From: an uncultured Candidatus Saccharibacteria bacterium
Lineage (GTDB): Bacteria > Patescibacteriota > Saccharimonadia > Saccharimonadales > Saccharimonadaceae
Assembly (NCBI GenBank): GCA_947303945.1
Contig: CAMYZS010000001.1
Coordinates: 1 to 64,000 of the forward strand
Length of the DNA: 64,000 nt
Reading direction: 5' to 3'
Of this stretch, positions 9,660 through 19,403 are shown piece by piece (the stretch's first letter is position 1; each line of letters begins with the position of its first letter). A program made the translations under genes and the position numbers. Below the pieces are notes generated by a model. The model saw only the letters and a program-made list of their open reading frames with translations, did not search any database and was not told where the DNA came from.

Positions 9660-10889
9660 TTGAAGAAATACGAGTTAACAGACATAAGATCCTATTACGA
9701 CGGATTCAGCCGCTGTACACTACGCCGAATCAGAGCTCTTCGCGACATTTCTCGCCATGGCGTCAAAGCTGGCGATCTCGGCGGTTGGATTCACGACGAA
9801 TCATCTCTATCCCAAGATGGCGACGCCTGGGTGGGCGGTGACGCCATAGTGACCGATTATTGTAAAGTTTTCGGCAACGCACTGGTTACCGGAAACGCCC
9901 TCCTCCGCTACAGATCTCGCGTATTTGGTAACGCCAAAGTATACGAAAACGCTCAGATACATGATGAAGCCCGAATCTTCGGCGATGCCGAAGTGTTTGG
10001 CGACGCAAAAATTTGTAACGGCGCCCAGGTCTATGGAAACGCTAAAGTGTTTGGTACCGCCGTAGTTTATTCGCATGTTTCCGGCAACGCACAGTATACT
10101 GAAGGCGAGATTTATAGCAATAATTCCCGCAATCACGGCATCAAGTATGAGCTAACCGAGAAAAAAATCCTTCACTTCGGCAACACTTTCAGAATTGTTC
10201 ACCGCATTAAAGCTCTTCGCGACATCCCTCGCCATGGCGTCAAGACCGGTGATCTCGGCGGTTGGATTGAATACGAATTCAATCTTCCCCAAGACGGCGA
10301 CGCCTGGGTTGGTGACGGAGCTATCCTTCGCGACAATGCATTAGTTATCGGAAACGCTCTAGTCTATGGCAAAAATACCGTCATTAACGAAAACGCCATC
10401 ATCTCCGGGAACGCCACTGTCACAAACGGCGCTACAATATACGGCAATGTGCATGTTTTCGGCAAAGCCACCATTTTGAGCCGCGCCACCATATATGGCT
10501 ACGCTCAGGTCTATGGCAATGTCACTATTGATGGATACGTTCAGATATATGACCACGCTCATGTATATGGCAGAGCTATCATCAGTCAGCCCAACAAGAG
10601 CTACCACGCATGTAAGATTTTCGGCAATGCAAAAGTATACGGCAATGCAAAAATCTACGGAACAGTCTGGATATCGGGTAACGCCCAGGTCTATGGCCAC
10701 GCCACTATTACACTAAATGGCTGGTATGCAGAATTGGACGGCGAGGTCAGAGTGTACGAAAATGCTTTCATCGGAGGGCGCACATCTTTACATGGAAAAA
10801 CTCGCATCCACGGTAGAGCGCTTTTCCAGAAGGACTCGTGGACCGATATTCCTGAAGGAAACTACGCAGAGGCTCGCAATTACGCTTAA
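9660..10889 (+). CDS. Hexapeptide-repeat (left-handed beta-helix) protein, internally duplicated
   Basis: Repeats V-[FY]-G-N-A-x with period 6; two modules each starting KYELT..RI(R/K)ALRDI.RHGVK.GDLGGWI. TTG start at 9660 preceded by AAAGGAGGT, preferred over the upstream ATG at 9633. Confidence 0.75.
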   Translation: MKKYELTDIRSYYDGFSRCTLRRIRALRDISRHGVKAGDLGGWIHDESSLSQDGDAWVGGDAIVTDYCKVFGNALVTGNALLRYRSRVFGNAKVYENAQIHDEARIFGDAEVFGDAKICNGAQVYGNAKVFGTAVVYSHVSGNAQYTEGEIYSNNSRNHGIKYELTEKKILHFGNTFRIVHRIKALRDIPRHGVKTGDLGGWIEYEFNLPQDGDAWVGDGAILRDNALVIGNALVYGKNTVINENAIISGNATVTNGATIYGNVHVFGKATILSRATIYGYAQVYGNVTIDGYVQIYDHAHVYGRAIISQPNKSYHACKIFGNAKVYGNAKIYGTVWISGNAQVYGHATITLNGWYAELDGEVRVYENAFIGGRTSLHGKTRIHGRALFQKDSWTDIPEGNYAEARNYA

Positions 10890-10908
10890 AGCTTAAATTC
10901 GTATTCAC

Positions 10909-10940
10909 AAAAATCCCACAGATCACTCTGCGGGATTTTT
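10909..10940 (+). terminator. Rho-independent terminator
   Basis: AAAATCCCACAGA-TCAC-TCTGCGGGATTTTT hairpin with T-run. Confidence 0.75.
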
Positions 10941-11050
10941 CAATATCCTTCTGAAAAACTCTTCATAGCATTCTCGATAACCTTAATTATCATTACCACG
11001 AAAGAAATGAGGTAATAAAAAATGTTAAACAAGGGTTTTCCCTTTGCGCC

Positions 11051-11081
11051 AAAAAACGGCTCCCCCAAGCCGTCCTTTTTT
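11051..11081 (-). terminator. Rho-independent terminator of ppa
   Basis: AAAAAACGGCTcccccAAGCCGTccTTTTTT; hairpin just after the minus-strand stop. Confidence 0.7.
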
Positions 11082-11082
11082 A

Positions 11083-11604
11083 CTAGAATCTCTTAGTCGC
11101 ATCTTCAATTACTTTAATCGCCTCGTCAAGACCAAAGAAACCTTTCACCTGAGTTGTACCAGGCTTCTTCAAATCTTTGTAGTGGTTAAAGTGGAATTCA
11201 ATCTGCTCAATCGTGCGCTTTGGCAAATCCTCAAGCGTCTTAATCGCGTCGCCATTGTTACGGTCATCGTCAACCACGGCAATAATCTTATCGTCAACTT
11301 CGCCATCATCAACAAATTTCATTACACCAAGAATACGGGCTTTTACATAAATGCCAGTCGTAAGTGGCTGCTCGGTAATTACTAGCACATCGAGCTCATC
11401 ACCATCTTCATCTAGAGTCTGCGGAATAAAACCATAGTTACACGGCTTTGCGAATGCCATTGGTTCAATGCGATCAAGCATGAAGCAAGCACGTTTGCGA
11501 TCCCACTCAATCTTATGATTGCTTCCTGTAGGAATCTCAATTACAACGTTAATTTCACCTTTTTTGTAATCACCAGGTTCAAGTACTTGGTTAAAATCAG
11601 CCAT
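11083..11604 (-). CDS. ppa: Inorganic pyrophosphatase
   Basis: 173 aa; EIPTGSNHKIEWD, DGDELDVLVITEQPL, DDKIIAVVDDD motifs. Confidence 0.95.
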   Translation of the reverse strand: MADFNQVLEPGDYKKGEINVVIEIPTGSNHKIEWDRKRACFMLDRIEPMAFAKPCNYGFIPQTLDEDGDELDVLVITEQPLTTGIYVKARILGVMKFVDDGEVDDKIIAVVDDDRNNGDAIKTLEDLPKRTIEQIEFHFNHYKDLKKPGTTQVKGFFGLDEAIKVIEDATKRF

Positions 11605-11718
11605 TTCACTCCTTTCGTTTTGGCTACCCTAAATGGGTTTCTTCTCATTATCATACCACAACCTATATGCTATAATAAGCATAAGTACCATCTAATAATT
11701 ATTAGGAGAATCAAACAA

Positions 11719-12729
11719 ATGGTAAGAATTGCCATCAACGGCTTTGGACGTATTGGTCGTAATGCGTTCAAGATTGCTTTCGACCGCAACGACGCAGAAA
11801 TCGTTGCTATTAACGACCTCACCGATGCCCCAACCTTGGCGCATCTTCTCAAATACGATTCAAACTACGGCATTTATTCCAAAGAGGTTCATGCCGAAGG
11901 CGAAGATCTCGTTGTTGACGGCAAGCGCATTCGTGTTCTTTCTGAAAAAGAACCAGCCAACTTACCATGGGGCGAAATGAACGTTGATGTTGTCATTGAA
12001 TCTACCGGCTTTTTTACTGATCCCGCTAAAGCTCGCGCCCACATCGACGCTGGCGCTAAAAAAGTCGTTATTTCCGCCCCCGCTAAAGGTGAAGGCGCAA
12101 AGACTATCGTCCTTGGCGTTAATGAAGATGAAGTTACCATAGATGACCAAATCATTTCAAACGCCTCTTGTACCACTAACTGCATTGCGCCAGTTATGAA
12201 GGTCCTCGAAGACAATATTGGTATCGACAAAGCTATGATGACCACCGTCCATAGCTATACCGCCAGCCAAAAGCTTCAAGACGCTCCAGCCAAAGACCTT
12301 CGCGAAGCACGCTCGGCCGCCGAAAACATCGTTCCTACCACGACCGGCGCCAGCAAAGCTGCCGCTTTAACTATCCCTTCCCTTAAAGGCAAATTCAATG
12401 GCCTTTCCGTCCGCGTTCCTACCCCGGTCGTTTCCCTCTCGGACATTACCGCCGTCACTAAACGTGACACTAGTGTCGAAGAAATCAATGAAATGTTCAA
12501 GAAAGCCGCCGCTGACCCATATTATCAAGGTATCCTCGACGCCACCGAAGAAGAACTTGTTTCAATCGACTTCCGTGGTAACTCTCATTCATCTATCGTC
12601 GATCTCAAACTCACTGATGTCATCGGCGGTAATCTCATCAAGGTTGTCGCCTGGTATGACAACGAATGGGGCTACAGTAACCGCCTCGTCGAACTAACCG
12701 TCGACCTTGGCAAAATGGGGCAAAACTAA
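11719..12729 (+). CDS. gap: Glyceraldehyde-3-phosphate dehydrogenase, type I
   Basis: MVRIAINGFGRIGRNAFK, SNASCTTNCIAP, WYDNEWGYSNRL; start trimmed to the ATG after AGGAG. Confidence 0.97.
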   Translation: MVRIAINGFGRIGRNAFKIAFDRNDAEIVAINDLTDAPTLAHLLKYDSNYGIYSKEVHAEGEDLVVDGKRIRVLSEKEPANLPWGEMNVDVVIESTGFFTDPAKARAHIDAGAKKVVISAPAKGEGAKTIVLGVNEDEVTIDDQIISNASCTTNCIAPVMKVLEDNIGIDKAMMTTVHSYTASQKLQDAPAKDLREARSAAENIVPTTTGASKAAALTIPSLKGKFNGLSVRVPTPVVSLSDITAVTKRDTSVEEINEMFKKAAADPYYQGILDATEEELVSIDFRGNSHSSIVDLKLTDVIGGNLIKVVAWYDNEWGYSNRLVELTVDLGKMGQN

Positions 12730-12730
12730 T

Positions 12731-13171
12731 ATGCAAATTTTCCTCGGCGCCGATCATCGCGGTTTCGAATTAAAAAACCGCATCGCAGAGTGGCTTCAAG
12801 ATCAATATATTCCCTTCACGGATTTTGGCGCTGCCACCTACGACGCCGAGGATGATTATAATGACTGCGCCAAAGCAGTCGCTCACGCTATTCTCAGCAA
12901 TCGCGAACCAGACACTTTTGGTATCCTAGTTTGCAACTCTGCTCAAGGCGTATCGATGCAAGCAAATCGTTTTAAAGGTATCCGCGCAGCCATCTGTCAT
13001 AATCCAAACGAATGCATCGAAACACGTGGACACAACGACGCCAATATTCTTTGCCTCGCATCCGATCAACACACAAACGACTATGCTGAAATAATCAATG
13101 CTTTCATACACAGCTCGCCACTCCCTGACCAAAAATACCAACGCCGAAAACAAAAACTAGACGAGGATTAA
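12731..13171 (+). CDS. rpiB: RpiB/LacA/LacB family sugar-phosphate isomerase
   Basis: IFLGADHRGFELKNRI, GILVCNSAQGVSMQANRFKGIRAA. Confidence 0.88.
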   Translation: MQIFLGADHRGFELKNRIAEWLQDQYIPFTDFGAATYDAEDDYNDCAKAVAHAILSNREPDTFGILVCNSAQGVSMQANRFKGIRAAICHNPNECIETRGHNDANILCLASDQHTNDYAEIINAFIHSSPLPDQKYQRRKQKLDED

Positions 13172-13172
13172 T

Positions 13173-13823
13173 ATGGCAATTACTACTATTATCCCAACCA
13201 TTACCGAAACAACGCCTACCGAGTACAAAGCAAGAGTAGAGATGCTCTACCCGTTCTCTAAACGTGTACATATCGATATATCAGACGGTACGCTTACTCC
13301 AAACACCACCATCGACGAGACCGCCGTCTGGTGGCCAAAAGGTTGGACCGTAGATATCCATATGATGGTCGCCGAGCCATCCAAGCATCTTGACAATATC
13401 CTTAAACTACACCCTAATTTAGTTATTTTTCATGCCGAAGCTCGCGACGACCTTCTACCAATCTTTGATAAGCTCAAACAAAATGGTATTAAAGTCGGCG
13501 TCGCAATTATTAAAAATGTTTACCCTGGTAGTATTAAGGCTATTCTAAACGCAGCAGATTATGCACTTATTTTCTCTGGTACTCTTGGAAAACAAGGTGG
13601 TACTGCCGACCTACTGCTCGGCGAAAAAGTCGCTCTTATTCAAGATATTCATCAAAATATTGAGATCGGCTGGGATGGCGGCGCAAACCTCGACAATGTC
13701 CGCCAAATCGCTCATATTGGCGTCACTGCTATTAATGTCGGTAGTGCTATTACTAACGCCCAAATCCCCGCCAAAGCATTTGAAGAACTAAATGAAGAAA
13801 TCGAGAAGGAGGACCCTATTTAA
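13173..13823 (+). CDS. rpe: Ribulose-phosphate 3-epimerase family protein
   Basis: VHIDISDGTLTPN, DIHMMVAEP, EIGWDGGANLDNV, INVGSAI motifs. Confidence 0.78.
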   Translation: MAITTIIPTITETTPTEYKARVEMLYPFSKRVHIDISDGTLTPNTTIDETAVWWPKGWTVDIHMMVAEPSKHLDNILKLHPNLVIFHAEARDDLLPIFDKLKQNGIKVGVAIIKNVYPGSIKAILNAADYALIFSGTLGKQGGTADLLLGEKVALIQDIHQNIEIGWDGGANLDNVRQIAHIGVTAINVGSAITNAQIPAKAFEELNEEIEKEDPI

Positions 13824-14776
13824 TGGCACGCATCGTAAGCGTAGGCGCAGCTCTTCAGGATGTTTATCTTATTGATCACGACGATTTCGGCACAAATAAA
13901 CGCGGATATTTTAATCAAATCGAATTAGGCGCCAAAATCGATATCGACAAGGTAAAATTCAGCACTGGCGGCGGAGCAACCAATGCAGCTACTACCTTTG
14001 CTCGTTATGGTCATGAATCCATATTCCTCGGCAGTATCGCAGACGACCCCGCCGGTGCGGCTATTGTCGCTTCTCTCGACGAGGAAGGTATCGATAGTAG
14101 CTATGTTACATACTTACCAAATACACATACAGGTTATTCCGTTGTGCTCTTAGCCCCCAACGGCGAACGTACCATCCTAACTTGCCGCGGCGCATCGGCT
14201 AAATTTGACGCCATCAACCCCGATGATCTCGACACTATTCATCCTGACTGGATCTATGTTACAACCTTTCGCGGCAATATGAATGCGCTCGACCGTCTCT
14301 TTACGAAAGCTCATTTAATTGGTGCCAAAATCATGTTTAATCCCGGCAATCTCGAACTCGACAATAGCCGCAAACTACTCGGCCTCCTCTCCGATGTTAA
14401 CGTTCTCATTCTCAATAAGAACGAAGCTAAAAAAATTGTACAAGGATCTATCTTCTCTGAAATATTTGCCCGCGTCAAAAACTACGTCCCCACCGCTATT
14501 GTTACTGACGGTAATCAAGGTGCGTTTGCTAGCGACGGCAACGAAACATTCCGCATTGGCCTCTATGAAGATGTAAAAGTGAAAGACTCTACTGGCGCCG
14601 GAGATTCATTCGGATCTGGTTTTCTTGCCGCTTATGCTGACGGTCGCAGCTTCAAGGATTCTCTCATCTATGCCTCCGCTAATTCTACTTCGGTCGTCCA
14701 AAAAATCGGCAGTAAATCCGGTATTATCCATAAGCACACCAGACTACATGACATGCCTATTCAGGAGATTCGATAA
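13823..14776 (+). CDS. PfkB-family carbohydrate kinase
   Basis: GGGATNAATTFARYGHESIFLGSIADD, DSTGAGDSFGSGFLAAY. Confidence 0.92.
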   Translation: MARIVSVGAALQDVYLIDHDDFGTNKRGYFNQIELGAKIDIDKVKFSTGGGATNAATTFARYGHESIFLGSIADDPAGAAIVASLDEEGIDSSYVTYLPNTHTGYSVVLLAPNGERTILTCRGASAKFDAINPDDLDTIHPDWIYVTTFRGNMNALDRLFTKAHLIGAKIMFNPGNLELDNSRKLLGLLSDVNVLILNKNEAKKIVQGSIFSEIFARVKNYVPTAIVTDGNQGAFASDGNETFRIGLYEDVKVKDSTGAGDSFGSGFLAAYADGRSFKDSLIYASANSTSVVQKIGSKSGIIHKHTRLHDMPIQEIR

Positions 14777-15501
14777 TGGATCAAAATATTACCAAATGGC
14801 TCGAAGATATCGCAGAGGGTAAGCTCAACGAAGAAGACGTCGATCGTTCTCTTCGCTACGCCAAAGACCTCGAGCAGGGCCTCGCCAAAATTCGTACTTT
14901 TTCTCAAGGCGTTGCTATTTTCGGCTCCGCCCGCCTAGCGCAAAATAGTAAATGGTGCAAACTCGCGCGCAAACTCGGTTTTCTACTTGCCCAAAACGGC
15001 CACCCCGTCATTACTGGTGGCGGACCATCAATTATGGAAGCCGCCAACCGCGGTGCCTACGAAGCTGGCGGCCGCAGTATTGGTCTCAATATTCAACTAC
15101 CGCACGAACAGCATATCAACCCATACGTCACCGACCAAATGGAATTTCGCTACTTTTTCGCCCGCAAAGTCATGCTCACTATGAGTTCAAAAGTCTACGT
15201 CTTCTTCCCTGGCGGCTTCGGAACACTGGATGAATTCTCCGAAATCCTCTGCCTTATGCAAGAAAATAAGATGCCCAAAATGCCAATGTTCATCATCGGA
15301 AAAGCATACTGGAAACCAATCGACCGTTGGTTTGAAACAAAAATGCAAAAATCATACAAAACCATTAATCCGCCCGACCGCAAAATCTATAAAATTACCG
15401 ATAACATCGAAGATGTCGTTAAAGCCGCCAACAAAATTGGCCATCGTAGCATTTATGATAATATCTACAACAGCAGACCAGCCAAAGATCGCGTAATCTA
15501 A
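14776..15501 (+). CDS. LOG-family (TIGR00730-type) protein
   Basis: VITGGGPSIMEAANRGA and FPGGFGTLDEFSE (PGGxGTxxE) motifs. Confidence 0.88.
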   Translation: MDQNITKWLEDIAEGKLNEEDVDRSLRYAKDLEQGLAKIRTFSQGVAIFGSARLAQNSKWCKLARKLGFLLAQNGHPVITGGGPSIMEAANRGAYEAGGRSIGLNIQLPHEQHINPYVTDQMEFRYFFARKVMLTMSSKVYVFFPGGFGTLDEFSEILCLMQENKMPKMPMFIIGKAYWKPIDRWFETKMQKSYKTINPPDRKIYKITDNIEDVVKAANKIGHRSIYDNIYNSRPAKDRVI

Positions 15502-15527
15502 AATAACCCCGCAAGGGGTTATTTTTT
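15502..15527 (+). terminator. Rho-independent terminator
   Basis: AATAACCCCgcaaGGGGTTATTTTTT. Confidence 0.85.
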
Positions 15528-15553
15528 AATCACCACAACACATGTAAAATAGT

Positions 15554-18500
15554 TCACTTCACTACAACCCCTTCTTTACCAAAGATTTCAACTAACTCGC
15601 CTATTAATGTATCTTGCGGCTCGCAGCGAAACGGCATCCGCATTGCTTTTTTCTCTTCACCGATAACTAATATTACTTCCGAAAGGCCCGGATATATCGA
15701 ACAACTTTGTTTCAGACTAATCAAAGCGTCCTTGTTTGACGGGTCCATTACGCGAACAAATATTTTCTTCGGCTTGAGTGGCCTCGCGTCGACATCACTT
15801 TGAGATGTCTTAAAATGCACTTTCGGTTGCCCCATCGAACCACTTCTGCTGCCATTATGTTCACTGTTTACATTTGTCGCCGCCACTTTTCCATGCGTTT
15901 TCCTTGATACACCTTTAGTTGGCGTCTTCAACTTTGCACCAGTCGACTGATAACTCTCTAGCTCCTCGTCGGTAATAATATCCACCGACTCTGCATTTAT
16001 CTTCGCTTCGTCTGTTTTATTGCCATCGCGATCTGAAGCATTAACGCGACCTGTAACTTTTACTACCGCATCTTGAACCAACTTTGCGCCCACCTCTTCA
16101 TAGGTCTTCGGAAATACAATCACCTCAATTTCCGTCATTTTATCTTCAATCTTCACGAAAGCCATCTTTGAGCCGCTCTTCGTCACTAACGACCGCACAT
16201 TCGTAATAATCCCACCTACAATCACCTCTGCACCATCGAGATTCGGCTTAATCTCATTAATTGGCATCGTTTGTTCTTCAAAATAAGTATCGTATTTATC
16301 TAGCGGATGCGAAGAAATATAAAGCCCCATCAAATCACGCTCCCACATCAGTTGCTCTTTTTCCGAATATTTCGTTGGCGCAGGTTGAATTTCAACTTCT
16401 GGAACTTCCGCCGCCGCACCCATCGCACCAAACAAATCAGTCTGACCATTAGCCGCATCTTTTTGCATTTTATTCCCGTATGCCTGAATCTTTTCCAAGT
16501 TAAACAACAAGTCCGAACGCTCTGCGAAGCTATCAAAGCCTCCCGTCTTAATTACTGACTCCCAACTCTTTTTGTTAAACTTCTGACCCGACACGCGTTT
16601 TGCAAAATCGCAAACCGATTTAAACTTACCGTTTTTGTCGCGCTCTTCAATCACTTCTTCGGCTAGTGCTTTACCCATACCCTTAATCGCCGCTAAGCCA
16701 AAACGAATCGTTTTCGTCTTTCCCACGGTTGCAAAATCCGCATATGACTCATTAACATCTGGGCCAAGCACCTGAATCCCCATACGCTTGCATTCAGTCA
16801 TCTCAATCGCTAAGCGATCTGTCCAGCGCATATCTGCCGTCATTAGTGCTGCCATAAAAGCTTCTGGATAATAAGCTTTTAAGTAAGCCGTCCAATAAGC
16901 CACTAACGCATAGCATGCTGCATGACTTTTATTAAAACAGTAGTTCGCAAAGTCAAGTAATTGGCTCCAAAATGTCTCCGCAATCTCCTCCGTTGCGCCA
17001 CCTACCTTCACCGCCCCTTCAACAAACAGCGGCTTCATCTTATTCATCAAGTCGACTTTTTTCTTACCTACCGCTTTACGCAAAGTATCCGCTTGACCAC
17101 CCGTAAAACCACACCATTCCTTCGACGCCTGCATGAATTGCTCCTGATAAATTAAAATACCATAAGTATTTTTCAATGAGTTCTCAAGACCTGGATGCAA
17201 ATACGTAATCGGCTCTTCACCATGTTTACGCTTAATAAAGCTCTCAATAAACTGCATTGGCCCCGGACGATACAGGGCGTTCATTGCGATTAAATCATCA
17301 AACGCCGTCGGTTGCAATTCGCGCAAATATCGTTTCATACCCGCCGATTCAAACTGGAACACACCTGTCGTATCACCTCTACGAAACAGCTCATATACAT
17401 TATCATCATCCAACGGTATTTTATTCATATCAATCACTTTGCCGTGAACTTTCTTAATGATACGGAGAGCCTGCTGAATTACTGACAAGTTCGACAAACC
17501 CAAGAAGTCCATCTTTAGAAGACCGAGTTCCTCTACTTGCGGACCAGGATACTGCGTTGCGAGTGGGCCCTTCGCCGAAACTTCAAGCGGCATAAATTTC
17601 ACCAAGTCATCCGGCGCAATCACCACACCGCAAGCATGCACGCCATGTGAACGAATCGTCCCTTCTAGTCGCATCGCCAGATCAATCACCTCTTTCGCCG
17701 TCGGGTTCGTTTCATATTCATGTTTTAAATCCGGCTCATTTATAATTGCATCCTTCAACTTCACATGGTGGCCCATTACCGGATCCGGTACCAGCTTTGC
17801 AATCCTATCCGCCTCCGCAAACGGCACATCAAGCACACGCGCCACATCGCGCACCGCGTTCTTCGCCATCATTTTACCAAAGGTACAAATATTACTCACA
17901 CGGCCTTTACCATATTTTTGCGTACAATACTCTATTACCTCATCGCGACGGTTATCCTGAATATCCGTATCAATATCTGGCATCGAAATACGATCCGGAT
18001 TCAAGAAACGCTCAAAGAGCAAATCGTATTCTAGCGGATTCAAATCGGTAATATGAATCGCATATGCCAGTAGTGAGCCTGCCGCCGAGCCGCGACCCGG
18101 ACCATAAATAATGCCCTGATTCTTCCCCCAGTTAATAAAGTCCTGCACAATCAAAAAGTAGCCGTTATAGCCCATCTTATCTACAGTGGCTAGCTCATAA
18201 TCGATGCGGTCCAAAATCTCTTTCGATAATACGGGACGAATCTCTTCAACCGTTTTCGTTTGCGCCTCTTCCTTCGTCATATAGCCAAAGCGCTCCGCTA
18301 GACCCCGAAAAACCATATTGTCCAAATATTGCTTTTCCGTTTCGCCAGTATCAATTGGAAACTTTGGAATCAAAATCCTACCTAATTCAATTTTTGTCGT
18401 GCATCTATCCGCAATCCGCCTCGTGTTTCGTACCGCCTCTGGGCAAGTTTTACTCCAGCGCTTAATGATTTCGTCTGGCGGAATCACATTCAGCTGGAAA

Positions 18501-19261
18501 TCCTTCAAAGACATGCGATTCTCATCCGTAATACGACTTCCCGTACCAACGCAAAGTAACACTTCGTGCGCATCCTGATCTTCGTGCTTCAAATAGTGCC
18601 CGTCACAGGTTACGACCAATGGCAAACCAGTCTCTTTCGAAATCTCCATCAATTTATTGTTGATTTTTGTCTGCTCCGACCAATGTGTCGGCGAATCAGG
18701 ATGCCCATGATCCTGCATTTCTAGATAAAACCTATCCTTAAACACCTCTGAGTACCATTTCACAAGTTCCATTGTGCGCTTTTCGTCATCGTTACGAATT
18801 GCCATCGATATTTCCGAACCAGCACAGCCCGAACAGCAAATAATACCTTCGTTATATTCTTCCATCACACGATGATCAATGCGTGGCTTGTAATACTTCC
18901 CCTCTGTCTCCGCAATCGTCATTAATCTACAAAGATTCTCAAAACCTTTATCGTTCATCGCAAGAAGAGTAATATGAAACCGCTCTTTGTCATATGCTGG
19001 ATCCCGATCTTCTAGCCGCCGCGCCGCCACATAAGCCTCCAAACCAAGAATTGGCTTAATTCCCGCATCCGAAGCGGTCTTATAGAGGTCAATCAAACCA
19101 GACATCGTGCCATGGTCAGTCACCGCCACCGCCTCCATACCAGAAGATTTCACAAAATCTATCAACTCATCTACCTTCGTCAAACCATCAAGAAGTGAAT
19201 AGTGAGTGTGATTATGCAAATGCACAAAATCACTCGGTTTAAGTTGTTCCTCCGTAGCCAT
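15554..19261 (-). CDS. dnaE: DNA polymerase III subunit alpha
   Basis: 1235 aa; PHP start HLHNHTHYSLLDG, YGPGRGSAAGSLLAYAI, PDIDTDIQDNRRDEVI; OB-fold region near the C-terminus. Confidence 0.97.
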   Translation of the reverse strand: MATEEQLKPSDFVHLHNHTHYSLLDGLTKVDELIDFVKSSGMEAVAVTDHGTMSGLIDLYKTASDAGIKPILGLEAYVAARRLEDRDPAYDKERFHITLLAMNDKGFENLCRLMTIAETEGKYYKPRIDHRVMEEYNEGIICCSGCAGSEISMAIRNDDEKRTMELVKWYSEVFKDRFYLEMQDHGHPDSPTHWSEQTKINNKLMEISKETGLPLVVTCDGHYLKHEDQDAHEVLLCVGTGSRITDENRMSLKDFQLNVIPPDEIIKRWSKTCPEAVRNTRRIADRCTTKIELGRILIPKFPIDTGETEKQYLDNMVFRGLAERFGYMTKEEAQTKTVEEIRPVLSKEILDRIDYELATVDKMGYNGYFLIVQDFINWGKNQGIIYGPGRGSAAGSLLAYAIHITDLNPLEYDLLFERFLNPDRISMPDIDTDIQDNRRDEVIEYCTQKYGKGRVSNICTFGKMMAKNAVRDVARVLDVPFAEADRIAKLVPDPVMGHHVKLKDAIINEPDLKHEYETNPTAKEVIDLAMRLEGTIRSHGVHACGVVIAPDDLVKFMPLEVSAKGPLATQYPGPQVEELGLLKMDFLGLSNLSVIQQALRIIKKVHGKVIDMNKIPLDDDNVYELFRRGDTTGVFQFESAGMKRYLRELQPTAFDDLIAMNALYRPGPMQFIESFIKRKHGEEPITYLHPGLENSLKNTYGILIYQEQFMQASKEWCGFTGGQADTLRKAVGKKKVDLMNKMKPLFVEGAVKVGGATEEIAETFWSQLLDFANYCFNKSHAACYALVAYWTAYLKAYYPEAFMAALMTADMRWTDRLAIEMTECKRMGIQVLGPDVNESYADFATVGKTKTIRFGLAAIKGMGKALAEEVIEERDKNGKFKSVCDFAKRVSGQKFNKKSWESVIKTGGFDSFAERSDLLFNLEKIQAYGNKMQKDAANGQTDLFGAMGAAAEVPEVEIQPAPTKYSEKEQLMWERDLMGLYISSHPLDKYDTYFEEQTMPINEIKPNLDGAEVIVGGIITNVRSLVTKSGSKMAFVKIEDKMTEIEVIVFPKTYEEVGAKLVQDAVVKVTGRVNASDRDGNKTDEAKINAESVDIITDEELESYQSTGAKLKTPTKGVSRKTHGKVAATNVNSEHNGSRSGSMGQPKVHFKTSQSDVDARPLKPKKIFVRVMDPSNKDALISLKQSCSIYPGLSEVILVIGEEKKAMRMPFRCEPQDTLIGELVEIFGKEGVVVK

Positions 19262-19302
19262 ATATCCATTCTAACACGAAACCAGCTTCTTCTGGTCCCA
19301 TC

Positions 19303-19331
19303 TTGACAAAGCATAAGTTTTTTGGTATAAT
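19303..19331 (+). promoter_or_regulatory. Sigma70-type consensus promoter
   Basis: TTGACA - exactly 17 nt - TATAAT, upstream of the 280-aa ORF. Confidence 0.85.
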
Positions 19332-19403
19332 GCAACTAATGGGCATGCGCGGCGCGGCGCAAATGTGCACAAGAAATAGAAAAAATAAACAAGGAGAAAA
19401 AAC

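Noticed and set aside
9807-10700. Two minus-strand repeat-like ORFs opposite the beta-helix gene
   Set aside because: Arise from the 18-bp periodicity of the hexapeptide-repeat gene read on the wrong strand.
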